Made by a program: the position numbers and the translations under genes
Shown here: piece after piece, positions 35,550 through 46,436 of the stretch
Layout of the letters: every line of letters starts with the position of its first letter
Numbering within the stretch: position 1 is the stretch's first letter
Assembly (NCBI RefSeq): GCF_001429785.1
Contig: NZ_LMJF01000015.1
Coordinates: 113,101-177,100, forward strand
Direction: 5' to 3'
DNA from: Lysobacter sp. Root916
GTDB taxonomy: Bacteria > Pseudomonadota > Gammaproteobacteria > Xanthomonadales > Xanthomonadaceae
Length of the DNA stretch: 64,000 nucleotides
The notes under the pieces: model-generated
The model's database searches: none
Seen by the model: the letters and a program-made list of their open reading frames with translations, nothing else
What the model was told of the DNA's origin: nothing

Positions 35550-36608
35550 ATGCGTGCGTGGCGAATCCTGGCCGCTTCTTTGATCGGCAGCCTGCTGCTG
35601 GGCTGCGCCGCGCAGTTGGTCGATTCCGAGGATATCTGGGGCGACATCCGGCCAGGGCAGAACTATGCGCCCGCCTCCAGGATGATCGACGGCTGGTACG
35701 CGGTCGAAGCGATCGACGAGCGGACGTTCGCCATCAACGAGCCGAAGTCCGAGCAGTACAACACTTCCTATCTGATCGTCGGCAGCACCCGCGCGATCAT
35801 GTTCGACGCCGGTTGCGGCGAACGGCCCGCCGGATCGAAATCCATGCGCGAGGTGGCGGGGCGTCTGACCGACAAACCCGTCACCCTGATCCTGTCGCAC
35901 CACCATTACGACCACACCGGCGACGCGGCCACCTTCGAAGACGGCGTCACCCTGGTCGACCGGCCGGAGATACGCGCACGCATCGACAACGGCCGCTACA
36001 CCATCGGCGCGCTCGAGAGCGGCGGCGCGGTTCCGCCGCCGTTGAAAATCGCGGGCTTCGTCAAGGATGGCGACACGATCGATCTCGGCGACCGCCAGCT
36101 GTCGGCGTACAACCTGCCGGGCCATACCAACGAGAGCGTGGTGTTGGTCGATCGCGTGCGCAATCTCGCCTTCACCGGCGACCACGTCTACCAGCACCTG
36201 GGCGGGATCGTGGCGATGACGCCGCAGTCGGATCTGCCGATCTACAAGGCGAATGTCGACCGCCTGTTGGCGCTGACCGATGCCAAGACGCGCTACCTCG
36301 GCGCCCACGGCGATCCGCACTTCGATCGCGCCTGGGTGAGCTTGATCGACCGCGAGCTGGGCAAGATGGTGGCCGGCACCGCGACCTATCGCTACGCCAG
36401 TCACTACCTGGTGCCCGGCAAGATGCCGCTGCGGGTGCTGCAGAACGGGGACCTGTACATCTACACGACGCCCTTGGTCGACCCGTCGCTGTTCTGGTCC
36501 AAATGGAGCTTGCTGGCGATCGTAGCGGCGCTGTCGCTCGCGCTGTATCTGTTGGCGCGGCTGTTCCGGCGGCTGCGTGGCGGATCGCGATCCCGTTCGG
36601 AGACCTGA
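35550..36608 (+). CDS. Metallo-beta-lactamase-fold lipoprotein with C-terminal membrane anchor
   Basis: A 352-residue protein. Signal MRAWRILAASLIGSLLLGC with lipobox LLGC; the MBL core carries ILSHHHYDHTGD (HxHxDH-type zinc site, here HHHYDH), DTIDLGDRQLSAYNLPGHTN and AFTGDHVYQH, giving both metal sites. The C-terminus is a predicted membrane helix (LLAIVAALSLALYLLARLF). The 5' open frame extends upstream, but ATG 35550 gives the lipoprotein signal. Hydrolase substrate unknown; its distance from known beta-lactamases argues against a resistance role. The 296-320 nt before it (from ~35230) hold no gene I can support, only the promoter region. Confidence 0.85.
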   Translation: MRAWRILAASLIGSLLLGCAAQLVDSEDIWGDIRPGQNYAPASRMIDGWYAVEAIDERTFAINEPKSEQYNTSYLIVGSTRAIMFDAGCGERPAGSKSMREVAGRLTDKPVTLILSHHHYDHTGDAATFEDGVTLVDRPEIRARIDNGRYTIGALESGGAVPPPLKIAGFVKDGDTIDLGDRQLSAYNLPGHTNESVVLVDRVRNLAFTGDHVYQHLGGIVAMTPQSDLPIYKANVDRLLALTDAKTRYLGAHGDPHFDRAWVSLIDRELGKMVAGTATYRYASHYLVPGKMPLRVLQNGDLYIYTTPLVDPSLFWSKWSLLAIVAALSLALYLLARLFRRLRGGSRSRSET

Positions 36609-36770
36609 TCGCCCCGCCCATGCGCGCGCCGCGCGCGCGGCCGGTCTGTCGGGCGCGGCAGCGCCTGTCGCGGCGCGATGTCGGGAGTGGTTGCGAGACC
36701 GCCGGCCGGGCAGGGGATAGGGGGTGACGGGCGAGGTCGGAGCCATCGGCCGATCCGGCCCCACAAACAG

Positions 36771-36802
36771 AAAACCCCGCAGGGCGGGCGCCATGCGGGG
36801 TT
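36771..36802 (-). terminator. Rho-independent terminator after tRNA-Phe
   Basis: On the minus strand AACCCCGC (36802-36795) pairs with GCGGGGTT (36780-36773) and runs into TTTTCTGTTT. It lies about 20 nt beyond the tRNA-Phe 3' end. Confidence 0.8.
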
Positions 36803-36823
36803 GACGGTTCAAGGCTTGCGAAA

Positions 36824-36899
36824 TGGTGGCCGGGGAGGGAATCGAACCCCCGACACGGGGATTTTCAATCCCCTGCTCTACCAACTGAGCTACCCGGCC
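36824..36899 (-). tRNA. tRNA-Phe (anticodon GAA)
   Basis: A 76-nt tRNA on the minus strand starting GGCCGGG and ending with an encoded CCA. Anticodon stem GGGGA/TCCCC around loop TTGAAAA gives anticodon GAA. The T arm carries GGTTCGATTCC. A terminator follows. Confidence 0.97.
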
Positions 36900-37083
36900 A
36901 TTTCACGGCAGGCCGTGATGAGGAGCGGCATGATACGGAGCGCCGGACGATCTGGCAAGCCGCATGTGCGCTGAACGGTTTGCGCGGGGTCCCGCGCAGC
37001 GTGCCGGTGGCGGCGCATTATGGTGCCAGGCCTTCAGGCAAGGACTCGTAGGCATGGACTGTACGCCGCAAACAGGAGCCGCC

Positions 37084-37560
37084 ATGAAACGCATTCTCTA
37101 TGCAGTATCCGCCGCGCTGACGCTGTTCGCGATGAGCGCTTGCGCGACCGATCCCAAGATGCGCGACGCCGATCGTCTGGCCTTGTATCGCGCCCATGCC
37201 GGCGAGCCGGTGCCCGCGTTCCAGTACTACGGCCGCCTCGACGGCTGGACCCCGTTGGGCGACAGCGCGCTGGCGGTGTGGACGCGGCCGAACCAAGCCT
37301 ATCTGCTGGAACTGCAGGGCCGCTGCTCGGACCTGGACTTCGCCTCGGCGATCACGGTCAGCAGCCAGGCCGGGCGGGTCTATTCGCGCTTCGACAAGGT
37401 GATGGTGCTGGGCCAGGGCGCGCTGCCGTTCCCCTGCCATATCGGCCAGATCCGCCCGCTCGACGTCAAGGCGATCAAGCAGGCGCAGCGCGACCGGCGT
37501 TCGGCCGGCTCGATGCCGGAAAGCCGCGACGACGGCGTGACGCCGCAGGACGGCAAGTAA
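37084..37560 (+). CDS. DUF6491-type lipoprotein
   Basis: A 158-residue lipoprotein: MKRILYAVSAALTLFAMSAC, lipobox MSAC. The mature part has DADRLALYRAHAGEPVPAF, GRLDGWTPLGDSALAVWTRP, LELQGRCSDLDFA and GQGALPFPCHIGQIRPLDV; the two cysteines in GRCSDL and FPCHI probably form a disulphide. This pattern fits DUF6491, a small periplasmic family of Xanthomonadales. ATG 37084 is preferred to the upstream in-frame start since it gives the signal sequence. The function is unknown. Confidence 0.75.
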   Translation: MKRILYAVSAALTLFAMSACATDPKMRDADRLALYRAHAGEPVPAFQYYGRLDGWTPLGDSALAVWTRPNQAYLLELQGRCSDLDFASAITVSSQAGRVYSRFDKVMVLGQGALPFPCHIGQIRPLDVKAIKQAQRDRRSAGSMPESRDDGVTPQDGK

Positions 37561-37578
37561 GCCGGGCAACGGCGCCGG

Positions 37579-37851
37579 TCAGCTCTCCGGCGCCACGTAG
37601 CCCGCCGGCTTGTCGGCGCCGCCGGCGAACAGGAACTTCTCCATCTCCGCTTCCAGGAAGGCGCGGTGCTTGGGGTCCAGCGGCGACAGGCGGTTTTCGT
37701 TGATCAGCATGGTCTGATGCGCGAGCCAGGCGGCCCAGGCGGTCTTGCCGATGTGCGCGTACACGCGCTTGCCGAGTGCGCCGGGCCAGGGCACGAAGTC
37801 CAGGCCGTCGGTGTCGCGGTGTTCGTATTCGCAATGGACGGTGCGTGGCAT
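37579..37851 (-). CDS. yggX: Oxidative-damage protection protein YggX (Fe(II) trafficking)
   Basis: A 90-residue protein of normal family length starting [19 protein letters not shown] (Cys7 conserved) with [53 protein letters not shown] following. YggX protects iron-sulfur clusters and handles labile iron. It lies 79 nt downstream of mutY on the same strand; mutY-yggX is a conserved operon, sensible because MutY is an Fe-S enzyme. Confidence 0.96.
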   Translation of the reverse strand: MPRTVHCEYEHRDTDGLDFVPWPGALGKRVYAHIGKTAWAAWLAHQTMLINENRLSPLDPKHRAFLEAEMEKFLFAGGADKPAGYVAPES

Positions 37852-37930
37852 CGAAGTTCCTGATTGGCGGCTCGCGGCGCAAGCCGCGGGCGTGAAAGGA
37901 TGGAGCGGGCCGGATTCGAACGCGCGCGCG

Positions 37931-39043
37931 TCAGGCGTCGCTTTCCAGCAGCTTGCGGATCGGCGCGGGGATGCCCAGTTCGGACAACTCGGCGCGCGCG
38001 ACCCAGCGCAGGCCGTCATTGTCGCCCACCGCGTCGCGCAGGGCGATGCCGCGCCAGCGCAGCGGCTGCAGTTCCAGCTTGTAGTGGCTGAAGGCGTGCG
38101 CGATCGGCGCCAGGCGCTGGGCGGCGGCGAAATCGCCGTGCGCGTGCGCGCCGAACCAGGCCTGCGCCGCCGCGTCGTCCTCGGCTTGCGGCAGCGTCCA
38201 CAACGAGGCCCAGATGCCGACCGGCGGGCGCCGCTGCAGCAACACGCGCGCCTGCGCGTCCTGCAGCCACAGCACCTGCGCATGGCGTTGCGGCACCGCC
38301 TTGCCGGGCTTGGGCGTGGGCAACTCCGCGACCCGGCCTTCGCGGCGGGCGACGCAGTCGTCCTGCAGCGGGCACAGCACGCAGGCCGGATCGGCGCGCG
38401 TGCACAGGGTCGCGCCCAGGTCCATCTGGGCCTGGGTGTAGTCGGCCAGGCGCGTATCCGGCAGATCGGGACTGGCGACGTGGCGTTCGGCCAGCGCCCA
38501 CAGCTGTTTTTCCACCGCCGGCAGGCCGGGATAACCGTCGATGCCGTGATAACGGCTGAGCACGCGTTTGACGTTGCCGTCGAGGATGGCGTGGCGGTCG
38601 TTCCAGGCCTGCGACAGGATCGCCGCGGCGGTGCTGCGGCCGATGCCGGGCAGGGCGGTCAGCGCGTCGAGATCGCGCGGCAGTTCGCCGCCGTGCCGCT
38701 CGACGCAGCGTTGGGCGGCCGCGTGCAGATTGCGCGCGCGGGCGTAGTAGCCCAGCCCCGACCACAGCGCGAGGACTTGGTCCTGCGAGGCGGCCGCGAG
38801 TTCCGGCAGGGTCGGCAGGGCGGCGACGAAACGTTCGAAGTAGGGCGCGGCGGTCTTGACCTGGGTCTGCTGCAGCATGATTTCCGACAGCCACACCCGG
38901 TACGGCGTGCGCGGATGCTGCCAGGGCAGGTCGTGGCGGCCGCAGACGTCGAACCAGCGCAGCAGGCGGCTCGCGAATGCATCCGTGCCCGCGCCCGCGG
39001 CAACGGGCGCGGCGGCGGATTTGGCGCGCGCGGCGCGGCTCAC
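37931..39043 (-). CDS. mutY: A/G-specific adenine DNA glycosylase
   Basis: A 370-residue base-excision-repair enzyme that removes adenine mispaired with 8-oxoguanine. Catalytic glutamate E54 in [12 protein letters not shown], the helix-hairpin-helix [14 protein letters not shown], catalytic aspartate in [13 protein letters not shown], and a [4Fe-4S] cluster [19 protein letters not shown]-terminal NUDIX-like 8-oxoG recognition domain follows ([31 protein letters not shown]). The start is GTG 39043, overlapping the AsmA-like gene stop as GTGA. Confidence 0.96.
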   Translation of the reverse strand: MSRAARAKSAAAPVAAGAGTDAFASRLLRWFDVCGRHDLPWQHPRTPYRVWLSEIMLQQTQVKTAAPYFERFVAALPTLPELAAASQDQVLALWSGLGYYARARNLHAAAQRCVERHGGELPRDLDALTALPGIGRSTAAAILSQAWNDRHAILDGNVKRVLSRYHGIDGYPGLPAVEKQLWALAERHVASPDLPDTRLADYTQAQMDLGATLCTRADPACVLCPLQDDCVARREGRVAELPTPKPGKAVPQRHAQVLWLQDAQARVLLQRRPPVGIWASLWTLPQAEDDAAAQAWFGAHAHGDFAAAQRLAPIAHAFSHYKLELQPLRWRGIALRDAVGDNDGLRWVARAELSELGIPAPIRKLLESDA

Positions 39044-40326
39044 GGCAGCTCCTCGTCGCCGAGTTCGATCTCGACCGCTTCGAGGGTGGCGCCGGAGATT
39101 TCCAGCTTGGGCGTGCGCAGCTTGGCGCGCAGCGGCGGCAACGGCGCGCCGCGTTCGCCGGCCTCGATCCAAGCCAGCACCGCGGGCAGGCGGAACTCGC
39201 TGTCGGCCTGAGTCTGGCCGCGGCTCAGGCGCAGGCCGATGGTTTCCGACAGGTCCGGGCGGCCGACGTAGCGCAGTTCGAACGGCAAGGGCGCGGAGGC
39301 GTCGTCCAGCGGCGCCGGCAGCGCCGGCCAGGCCTGCGGCCACTGCGCCAGCCGACCGTCCAGTTGCAGCACCAGGCGCCGACCCAGCGCGAGCGCGCCG
39401 GTCGCGTCCAGCGTCGGGATCGGATTGCTCGCGTCGCCGCGCGCGCGCAGCGCCAGCGCCACGGGTTCCAGCGACCACACCGCCTCGTCGAACTTGAGCG
39501 GGCCGTGCAGGCCCAACGCGAACGGCAGGCGGGTATCGCCGGATTCGTAGCTGGCCGCCGCGCCCAGCAACGCCGGCACGATGGTGAGTTCGTCGTCGCC
39601 GATGCGCAGCGGCCCGGACAGGGCCACCGTCGCCGGCAATCGCCAGCCGCTTTGCTCGATCGCGATGCGACCGTTGGCGCCCAGCCCGGCCGCCGGCGCG
39701 GGCCGCGACAAAGCGACCGCGAGATCGAACGGGATCGCCATCGGCGCGTCCAGATAGCGGCCGCGCAGACGCGCGCGCACGGGACGATCCGGATACAGCG
39801 CGGGCAGCTCGGCCTGGATGCCCTCGATGCGCCAGTCGTGGTTGACGATGCGGCCGTCGACGATGCGCAGGCCGTCGGTGAGGGTGGGAATGCGGGTTTG
39901 CGGCGACGGCGGCCGGCTCGCCAGCCAGTGCTGCAGCGCCGGCAGATCCAACAGCGGCGCGTCGAGTTCGATGCGTTCGACCGTGAGCTGATCGCCGCGG
40001 CTGCGCAGGGTCGACCAGGGCAGCGACAACTGGATGCGTTTCGCGCTGAGCAGCGGCGTGGCGGCGCCGGGCTCGCGCACGATCACCTCGCGCACCAGCA
40101 GCATCGGCGTGCCGCGCAAGCGGTATTCGCTGACGCCGGCGGCGCTGATCTCCAGCCCCAGCGCGGCGCCGGCGCGGTCGAGGATCAATGCCGCCGCACG
40201 CTGCGGGCGCGAGATCCAGACCAGCGCGAGCACGCTCAGCAAGCCTAGAACGGCGAACGCGAGCAACCAGCGGCGCGCGCGGCGCGGCGCCGGTTTGGCG
40301 GCGGGGTTGGCGGTGTCGGCGACCAT
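39040..40326 (-). CDS. AsmA-like outer-membrane assembly protein
   Basis: A 428-residue protein with one N-terminal membrane helix (WLLAFAVLGLLSVLALVWI) and a large periplasmic beta-rich domain. Segments such as KRIQLSLPWSTLRSRGDQLT and VERIELDAPLLDLPALQHWL, with a C-terminal block of repeating beta strands, are typical of short AsmA/DUF748-like proteins related to bridge-type lipid carriers. ATG 40326 gives the TM start; the open frame upstream overlaps ftsY in another frame. It is cotranslated with mutY (4-nt overlap) and lies 20 nt behind ftsY. The function is inferred only at family level. Confidence 0.78.
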   Translation of the reverse strand: MVADTANPAAKPAPRRARRWLLAFAVLGLLSVLALVWISRPQRAAALILDRAGAALGLEISAAGVSEYRLRGTPMLLVREVIVREPGAATPLLSAKRIQLSLPWSTLRSRGDQLTVERIELDAPLLDLPALQHWLASRPPSPQTRIPTLTDGLRIVDGRIVNHDWRIEGIQAELPALYPDRPVRARLRGRYLDAPMAIPFDLAVALSRPAPAAGLGANGRIAIEQSGWRLPATVALSGPLRIGDDELTIVPALLGAAASYESGDTRLPFALGLHGPLKFDEAVWSLEPVALALRARGDASNPIPTLDATGALALGRRLVLQLDGRLAQWPQAWPALPAPLDDASAPLPFELRYVGRPDLSETIGLRLSRGQTQADSEFRLPAVLAWIEAGERGAPLPPLRAKLRTPKLEISGATLEAVEIELGDEELP

Positions 40327-40346
40327 GCGCGCGCCGGCGGCCGGGC

Positions 40347-41546
40347 TCAGGCGCCTAGCGCTTCGGGCAGCAAGGCGTCGACGAAGGCCTCGGCGTCGAA
40401 CACGCGCAGGTCTTCCGGGCGCTCGCCGATGCCGGCGTAACGGATCGGTATGCCGAACTCGCGCGCCAGCGCGAACACCACGCCGCCCTTGGCGGTGCCG
40501 TCCAGCTTGGTCACCACCAGGCCGGTCACGCCGACCGCGGCATGGAACTGGCGCAGCTGCGACAAGGCGTTCTGGCCGGTGGTGCCGTCGATCACCATCA
40601 ATACCTCGTGCGGCGCGTCGGGATCGACCTTCTGCAGCACGCGCTTGATCTTGCCCAGTTCGGCCATCAGGCCCTGCTGGGTGTGCAGGCGGCCGGCGGT
40701 GTCGGCGATCAGCACTTCGGTGCCGCGCGCCTTGGCCGCCTGCAGCGCGTCGAACGCGACCGAGGCCGCATCGGCGTTCTGGCCCTGCGCGATCACCGGC
40801 ACGCCGTTGCGCTCGCCCCAGGCCTGCAGCTGCGCGACCGCGGCGGCGCGGAAGGTGTCGCCGGCGGCCAGCATCAGGGCGCGGTTCTCGTCGCGGAAGC
40901 GCTTGGCGAGCTTGCCGATGGTGGTGGTCTTGCCGACGCCGTTGACGCCCACGGTCAGCAGCACGAACGGGCGCGCGGCCGGGTCGATGCGCAGCGGCTG
41001 CGCGACCGGGCGCAGCAGGGCGATCAGGTCGGCGCGCAGGGCGGCGAGCAAGGCCGGGGCGTCGGCGAATTCGCGCGCCTTCATGCGCCGGCGCAGGCTT
41101 TCGATGAGCTGGGTGGTCGCGGTCACGCCGACGTCGGCGGTGATCAGCGCGGTTTCGATCTCGTCCAGCAGGTCGTCGTCGAGCTTGGGATTGCGCGAGA
41201 ACAATCCGCCCAGGCTGCGCGCGAACGCGCTGCCGCGCAGGCGCTCGCGCCAACCGGGCTTGCCGGCGCTGGCGGGCGGGGTGGCCGGTTCGGCCGCCAC
41301 CGCATGGGCGACGTCGGCGTCGACCTCGAGCGCGGCGGCGATCACTTCGGCCGGCACTGGTTCGACGGCGGCGGCCACGGGCTCGACCGCGACGGGTTCG
41401 GCCGCGATGGGCTCGACCGCGGCGGGTTCGGCAGGAGCGGACGCGTCGGACTGCGCGGACGGGAATGCGGCGGCCAGTTCCTCGGTGCTGAGGCGGGGTT
41501 GGCTGGCGGAGGTTTCGGGCTTCTTGCGGCGGAAAAAACCGATCAT
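40347..41546 (-). CDS. ftsY: Signal recognition particle receptor FtsY
   Basis: A 399-residue SRP GTPase. The N-terminal ~100 residues are an acidic Ala/Val/Glu/Pro membrane-interaction A domain of low complexity; the N domain follows (LDDDLLDEIETALITADVGV), then the G domain with G1 GVNGVGKTTTIGKLA (200-214), G3 DTAGRLHTQ and G4 TKLDGTAKGG. It docks ribosome-SRP complexes at the inner membrane. ATG 41546 is 65 nt from the divergent rsmD gene, the conserved ftsY/rsmD arrangement. Confidence 0.97.
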   Translation of the reverse strand: MIGFFRRKKPETSASQPRLSTEELAAAFPSAQSDASAPAEPAAVEPIAAEPVAVEPVAAAVEPVPAEVIAAALEVDADVAHAVAAEPATPPASAGKPGWRERLRGSAFARSLGGLFSRNPKLDDDLLDEIETALITADVGVTATTQLIESLRRRMKAREFADAPALLAALRADLIALLRPVAQPLRIDPAARPFVLLTVGVNGVGKTTTIGKLAKRFRDENRALMLAAGDTFRAAAVAQLQAWGERNGVPVIAQGQNADAASVAFDALQAAKARGTEVLIADTAGRLHTQQGLMAELGKIKRVLQKVDPDAPHEVLMVIDGTTGQNALSQLRQFHAAVGVTGLVVTKLDGTAKGGVVFALAREFGIPIRYAGIGERPEDLRVFDAEAFVDALLPEALGA

Positions 41547-41589
41547 CGGGGGGAAGCGTCACGAATGCGCGAGAATGCGCACATGCTAG

Positions 41590-42903
<1,314 letters not shown>

Positions 42904-42925
42904 CTTCCAACACACGGGGATCCCG

Positions 42926-43432
42926 ATGAACACCACCTCCCGCCTGATGCTGATCGCCTGCCTCGCGCTGCCCTTCGTGGCCGCGTGCAAGAAGGAAGAA
43001 GCCGCGCCGGCCGCCGCCGTGCAAGCCCCGCTGACCGCGCCCACCACCAGCGGCGACGCCGAGTGGAGCAAGTACCTGACCGACGTGGTCAAGCGCAAGG
43101 TCGACGCCGAAGGCATCTCCGTCAGCCCCTACCTGTACTACCTGCCGGCCGAGACCAGCCCGGACTTCCAGGGCTACTACGACCGCCAGGTCGAGAAGGC
43201 CAAGCTCGATATCGCGCGCGGCATCGTCGAAGGCAACCTGCTGGCCTATGGCTCGCCGGCCTCGGCCAAGATGGCCGACCTGATCGTCGCCTCGTTCCCG
43301 GCGCCGACCAAGGAAACCCCGCCGATGAAGGGCGTGAAGGTGCTGTTCATCGGCGCCGCCGCCGACAGCGAGCGCGTCAAGGCCGCCGTCACGCCGTACG
43401 GCGTCGAGTACTCGTTCATCGAAGTCAAGTAA
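42926..43432 (+). CDS. Lipoprotein of unknown function
   Basis: A 168-residue lipoprotein, MNTTSRLMLIACLALPFVAAC with lipobox VAAC, then KKEEAAPAAAV linker. The globular part has WSKYLTDVVKRKVDAEG, SPYLYYLPAETSPDFQGYYD, GIVEGNLLAYGSPAS and GVKVLFIGAAADSERVKAAV. A conserved-looking protein found beside coaD and the ferredoxin in Xanthomonadaceae, but I cannot name its family. Confidence 0.72.
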   Translation: MNTTSRLMLIACLALPFVAACKKEEAAPAAAVQAPLTAPTTSGDAEWSKYLTDVVKRKVDAEGISVSPYLYYLPAETSPDFQGYYDRQVEKAKLDIARGIVEGNLLAYGSPASAKMADLIVASFPAPTKETPPMKGVKVLFIGAAADSERVKAAVTPYGVEYSFIEVK

Positions 43433-43440
43433 TGCCCGCT

Positions 43441-43468
43441 GGCACGGTCGCCGTACGGCGACCGTGCC
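43441..43468. repeat. Perfect 28-bp palindrome
   Basis: GGCACGGTCGCCG (43441-43453) and CGGCGACCGTGCC (43456-43468) are exact complements around TA. It lies just after the lipoprotein stop and before the ferredoxin gene. It has no T run, so it is not a standard terminator; a regulator or RNA-processing site, or a mobile repeat unit, are possible. Confidence 0.75.
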
Positions 43469-43596
43469 CCGCGACACAGGTACGGTCAGCCCAGGCGGCC
43501 GTGCCGGCACCGTCGCAGCGCCTGAGCGCGGCGACGGTTTCGCGATTCGCGACCGCGCCGGTTCTCAAGCGCGCGTTCCGCCCCCATGATGTCCTC

Positions 43597-43845
43597 ATGT
43601 CCCTGCGCATCAACGAGCTCTGCGTCAACTGCGACGTCTGCGAACCGGCCTGTCCCAATCAGGCGATCGCGCAGGGCGAGACCATTTACGTGATCGATCC
43701 GGCGCGCTGCACCGAATGCGTCGGACACTACGACGAGCCGCAGTGCGTGGTCGTCTGCCCGGTCGAATGCATCGACAACGATCCGGCACATCCCGAAACC
43801 CACGAACAGCTGCTGGCCAAGCTGCAGCGTTTGCAACAGGAGTGA
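43597..43845 (+). CDS. YfhL-type 2[4Fe-4S] ferredoxin
   Basis: An 82-residue ferredoxin, MSLRINELCVNCDVCEPAC, with two cluster motifs: CVNCDVCEPACPN and CTECVGHYDEPQCVVVCPVEC. The long spacing between cysteines two and three of the second cluster is typical of the Alvin/YfhL family with low redox potential. An open frame extends upstream but ATG 43597 gives the family N-terminus. The ggt gene starts 4 nt after the stop, so the two may be cotranscribed. Confidence 0.94.
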   Translation: MSLRINELCVNCDVCEPACPNQAIAQGETIYVIDPARCTECVGHYDEPQCVVVCPVECIDNDPAHPETHEQLLAKLQRLQQE

Positions 43846-43849
43846 CACG

Positions 43850-45574
43850 ATGCGCAAGGCGCCCGCGATGCACGCAGGTCTGATGTCCCTGGTGTTGGCG
43901 AGCGCCTGGCTGCTCGTGGCGCCCGCGCAGGCCGCACAGGCGCCGCAGGCCGGCACCGCGCATCCGCCGGGCGCGGCGATCGCCAGCGCGCATCAGCTGT
44001 CCACCGATGCCGGCCTGGAGATCCTGGGCCAGGGCGGCAACGCCTTCGACGCCGCGATCGCGGTGTCCTCGACGCTGTCGGTGGTCGAGCCGATCAGCTC
44101 CGGCATCGGCGGCGGCGGTTTCTTCCTGCTGCACGACGCCAAGAGCGGGCGCGACGTGTTCGTGGACGCGCGCGAGACCGCGCCGGCCGCGGCCACGCCG
44201 GCCGCGTATCTGGACAAGAACGGCGAGCTCGACCGCGACCGCGCCACCAACGGCCCCTGGTCGGCCGGCATCCCCGGCCTGCCGGCGGCGCTGGTGCACC
44301 TGGCCGAGCGCTACGGCAAGCTGCCGCTGAAGACTTCGCTGGCGCCGGCGATCCGGATCGCGCGCGAGGGTTTCCCGATCTATCCGCGTCTGGAGAAGGG
44401 CTACGCCAGCCGCCGCGAGGTGATGGAGCGTTATGCCGGCACGCGCGCGGTGTTCCTGGCCGATGGCAGCCCGCCCAAGGCCGGCGAGATCCTCAAGCAG
44501 CCCGAACTCGCCCACACCCTGGAACTGCTGGCCGGCAAGGGCTACGACGGCTTCTATCGCGGCGAAGTCGCCAAGAAGCTGCTGGCCGCGGTCAAGCACG
44601 AAGGCGGGCAATGGCGCGCCGACGAACTGTCCGGTTACCAAGTGCGCGAGCGCGAGCCGCTGCGCCTGAAGTACCGCGGCTGGGACATCGTCACCGCGCC
44701 GCCGCCGTCCTCGGGCGGCGTGGCCCTGGCCGAGATCCTGCAGATGCTGTCGGGCTGGGACCTGTCCAAGCTCGACGACGCCCACCGCGTGCACATCGTC
44801 GCCGAGGCCATGCGCCGCGCCTATCGCGACCGCACCCTCTATCTGGGCGATCCGGATTTCGTGAAGGTGCCGCTGGCGCGTCTGACCAGCGCCGACTACG
44901 CCGCCGGCCTGCGCGCCACCATCCACCCCGAGAAGGCCACGCCCAGCGATCTGCTGTCGGGCACGCCGGCGCCGCTGGAAGACGACGAAACCACCCACTT
45001 CTCGATCATCGACGCCGAAGGCAACCGCGTCGCCGCGACCCAGACCGTGAACCTGCTGTACGGCTCGGGCATGGTCGCGCCGGGCACCGGCGTGCTGCTC
45101 AACAACGAGATGGACGACTTCGCCCTGCGTCCGGGCACGCCCAACGCGTTCGGCGTGATGGGGTTCTCGGCCAACGCACCCGCGCCGGGCAAGCGCATGC
45201 TCAGCTCGATGACGCCCAGCTTCCTGGAGTCCAAGGACAAGGTGATCGCGGTCGGCGCCCCCGGCGGCAGCCGCATCATCACCCAGGTCCTGCTGGCGAT
45301 CCTGGCCTACGACGCTGGCCTGGCGCCGCAGCAGGTCGCGGCCCTGCCGCGCTACCACCACCAGTGGATGCCCGATGCGATCTCGGCCGAGGCGGGTGCG
45401 CTGGACGCCGCCACCGTCAGCGCGCTGCAGGCGATGGGGCACAAGGTCAACGCCGGCGAGGCGAGCTGGGGCAATCTGCAGACGGTGATGTGGGACAAGG
45501 CCGCGGGCACCCTGTCCGGCGGCACCGATCCGCGCAATCCGGTCGGCAAGGCCGCGGTACTCGCGCAGCCCTGA
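43850..45574 (+). CDS. ggt: Gamma-glutamyltransferase
   Basis: A 574-residue Ntn-hydrolase with signal peptide (MSLVLASAWLLVAPAQAAQA region) exported to the periplasm. Large-subunit landmarks are AIAVSSTLSVVEPISSGIGG and GFFLLHDAKSG. Autocleavage is expected before T381 in DDETTHFSIIDAEGN, which becomes the nucleophile of the small subunit; GSGMVAPGTGVLLNNEMDDF and GAPGGSRIITQVLL follow. It cleaves the gamma-glutamyl bond of glutathione, salvaging its amino acids. The first ATG is at 43850 (MRKAPAM); ATG 43868 or 43883 also possible. Confidence 0.96.
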   Translation: MRKAPAMHAGLMSLVLASAWLLVAPAQAAQAPQAGTAHPPGAAIASAHQLSTDAGLEILGQGGNAFDAAIAVSSTLSVVEPISSGIGGGGFFLLHDAKSGRDVFVDARETAPAAATPAAYLDKNGELDRDRATNGPWSAGIPGLPAALVHLAERYGKLPLKTSLAPAIRIAREGFPIYPRLEKGYASRREVMERYAGTRAVFLADGSPPKAGEILKQPELAHTLELLAGKGYDGFYRGEVAKKLLAAVKHEGGQWRADELSGYQVREREPLRLKYRGWDIVTAPPPSSGGVALAEILQMLSGWDLSKLDDAHRVHIVAEAMRRAYRDRTLYLGDPDFVKVPLARLTSADYAAGLRATIHPEKATPSDLLSGTPAPLEDDETTHFSIIDAEGNRVAATQTVNLLYGSGMVAPGTGVLLNNEMDDFALRPGTPNAFGVMGFSANAPAPGKRMLSSMTPSFLESKDKVIAVGAPGGSRIITQVLLAILAYDAGLAPQQVAALPRYHHQWMPDAISAEAGALDAATVSALQAMGHKVNAGEASWGNLQTVMWDKAAGTLSGGTDPRNPVGKAAVLAQP

Positions 45575-45678
45575 GCGGCGCCGCGCGATCGGGACGCGCG
45601 CGACGCTAGAGCCGTCGCGCGCAGTGCAGTAGATTGCGCCTTCGACACAACGGTGCGACGGACAGGGGCGGGCGGACA

Positions 45679-46263
45679 GTGACGGATCAACAGGACAAGC
45701 CCTGGTATGCACGCGTGCCGGCGATCTCGGTCGCGTTGCTCGCGTTCCTGGTCGGCCTGACCACCCTGGTCAACAACGTGCGCGACTGGCTGAGCGACGA
45801 CGCGCCCGCGCCGGCCGCCGCCACGGCCAAGCCGGCCGCGCCGCCGGCGACCGCGCCCGTGCCGCAGGCGCCGCGCAAGACCGCGGTGCTGTTGACCCTC
45901 AAGCAGATCGAGGTGATCGACGACGGCACCAACGGCAGCACCGCCTGGTCGTTCGAGATCGAAGGCGGCGGCGAGGAGCTGTTCGCGCTGGCTGCGCGCG
46001 ATTACGTGGACACCGGCGCCGACGCGATCGCGCTACCGCGCACCAGCGACCCCTCGATCGCACGCGTGGTGCTGGTGCCCGGCCAGGAGATGACGATCAA
46101 GATCACCGGCCGCGCCTCGGGCCTGATCAGCAGCACGGTTGCGCGCGGCAGCGCCAAGCTGCGCGCCGACGGCGGCCTGGCGCCGATCCGGGTGCTCGCC
46201 GAGGGCGGCAAGGCCGGCGAGTTCGTGTTCCATTTCGCCACCGTGGCCACGCCGCAGGACTGA
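45679..46263 (+). CDS. Membrane-anchored protein of unknown function
   Basis: A 194-residue protein with one N-terminal membrane helix ([21 protein letters not shown]), a Pro/Ala/Thr linker (~residues 45-70) and a periplasmic beta domain ([36 protein letters not shown]). The start is GTG 45679 ([13 protein letters not shown]); a TTG 45 nt upstream is less likely. It follows ggt by ~104 nt. I do not recognise the family. Confidence 0.65.
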   Translation: MTDQQDKPWYARVPAISVALLAFLVGLTTLVNNVRDWLSDDAPAPAAATAKPAAPPATAPVPQAPRKTAVLLTLKQIEVIDDGTNGSTAWSFEIEGGGEELFALAARDYVDTGADAIALPRTSDPSIARVVLVPGQEMTIKITGRASGLISSTVARGSAKLRADGGLAPIRVLAEGGKAGEFVFHFATVATPQD

Positions 46264-46436
46264 GCGCGGCGGCGGCTGTCGCGACCTCCGCGCTGCCGCC
46301 GCACCGCGCTATCGCGGCGCTAACGCTCGCGGAGTTACCCTATGCGGGCGCTGAGGCGACGCCGGCGCCGCGCTTGCGAGCGCGTACCGGCGCCCGCATC
46401 TCTCACTCGTTCCCGCTGATCCGTCGGATGGCCGCG

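Noticed and set aside
35550..36608. MBL protein as an antibiotic beta-lactamase
   Set aside because: It is a membrane-anchored lipoprotein with HHHYDH and lacks the B1-B3 family context; general MBL hydrolase is the safer call.
36824..36899. tRNA-Phe as an integration site
   Set aside because: Same reasons: no integrase and no repeated 3' end within the window.
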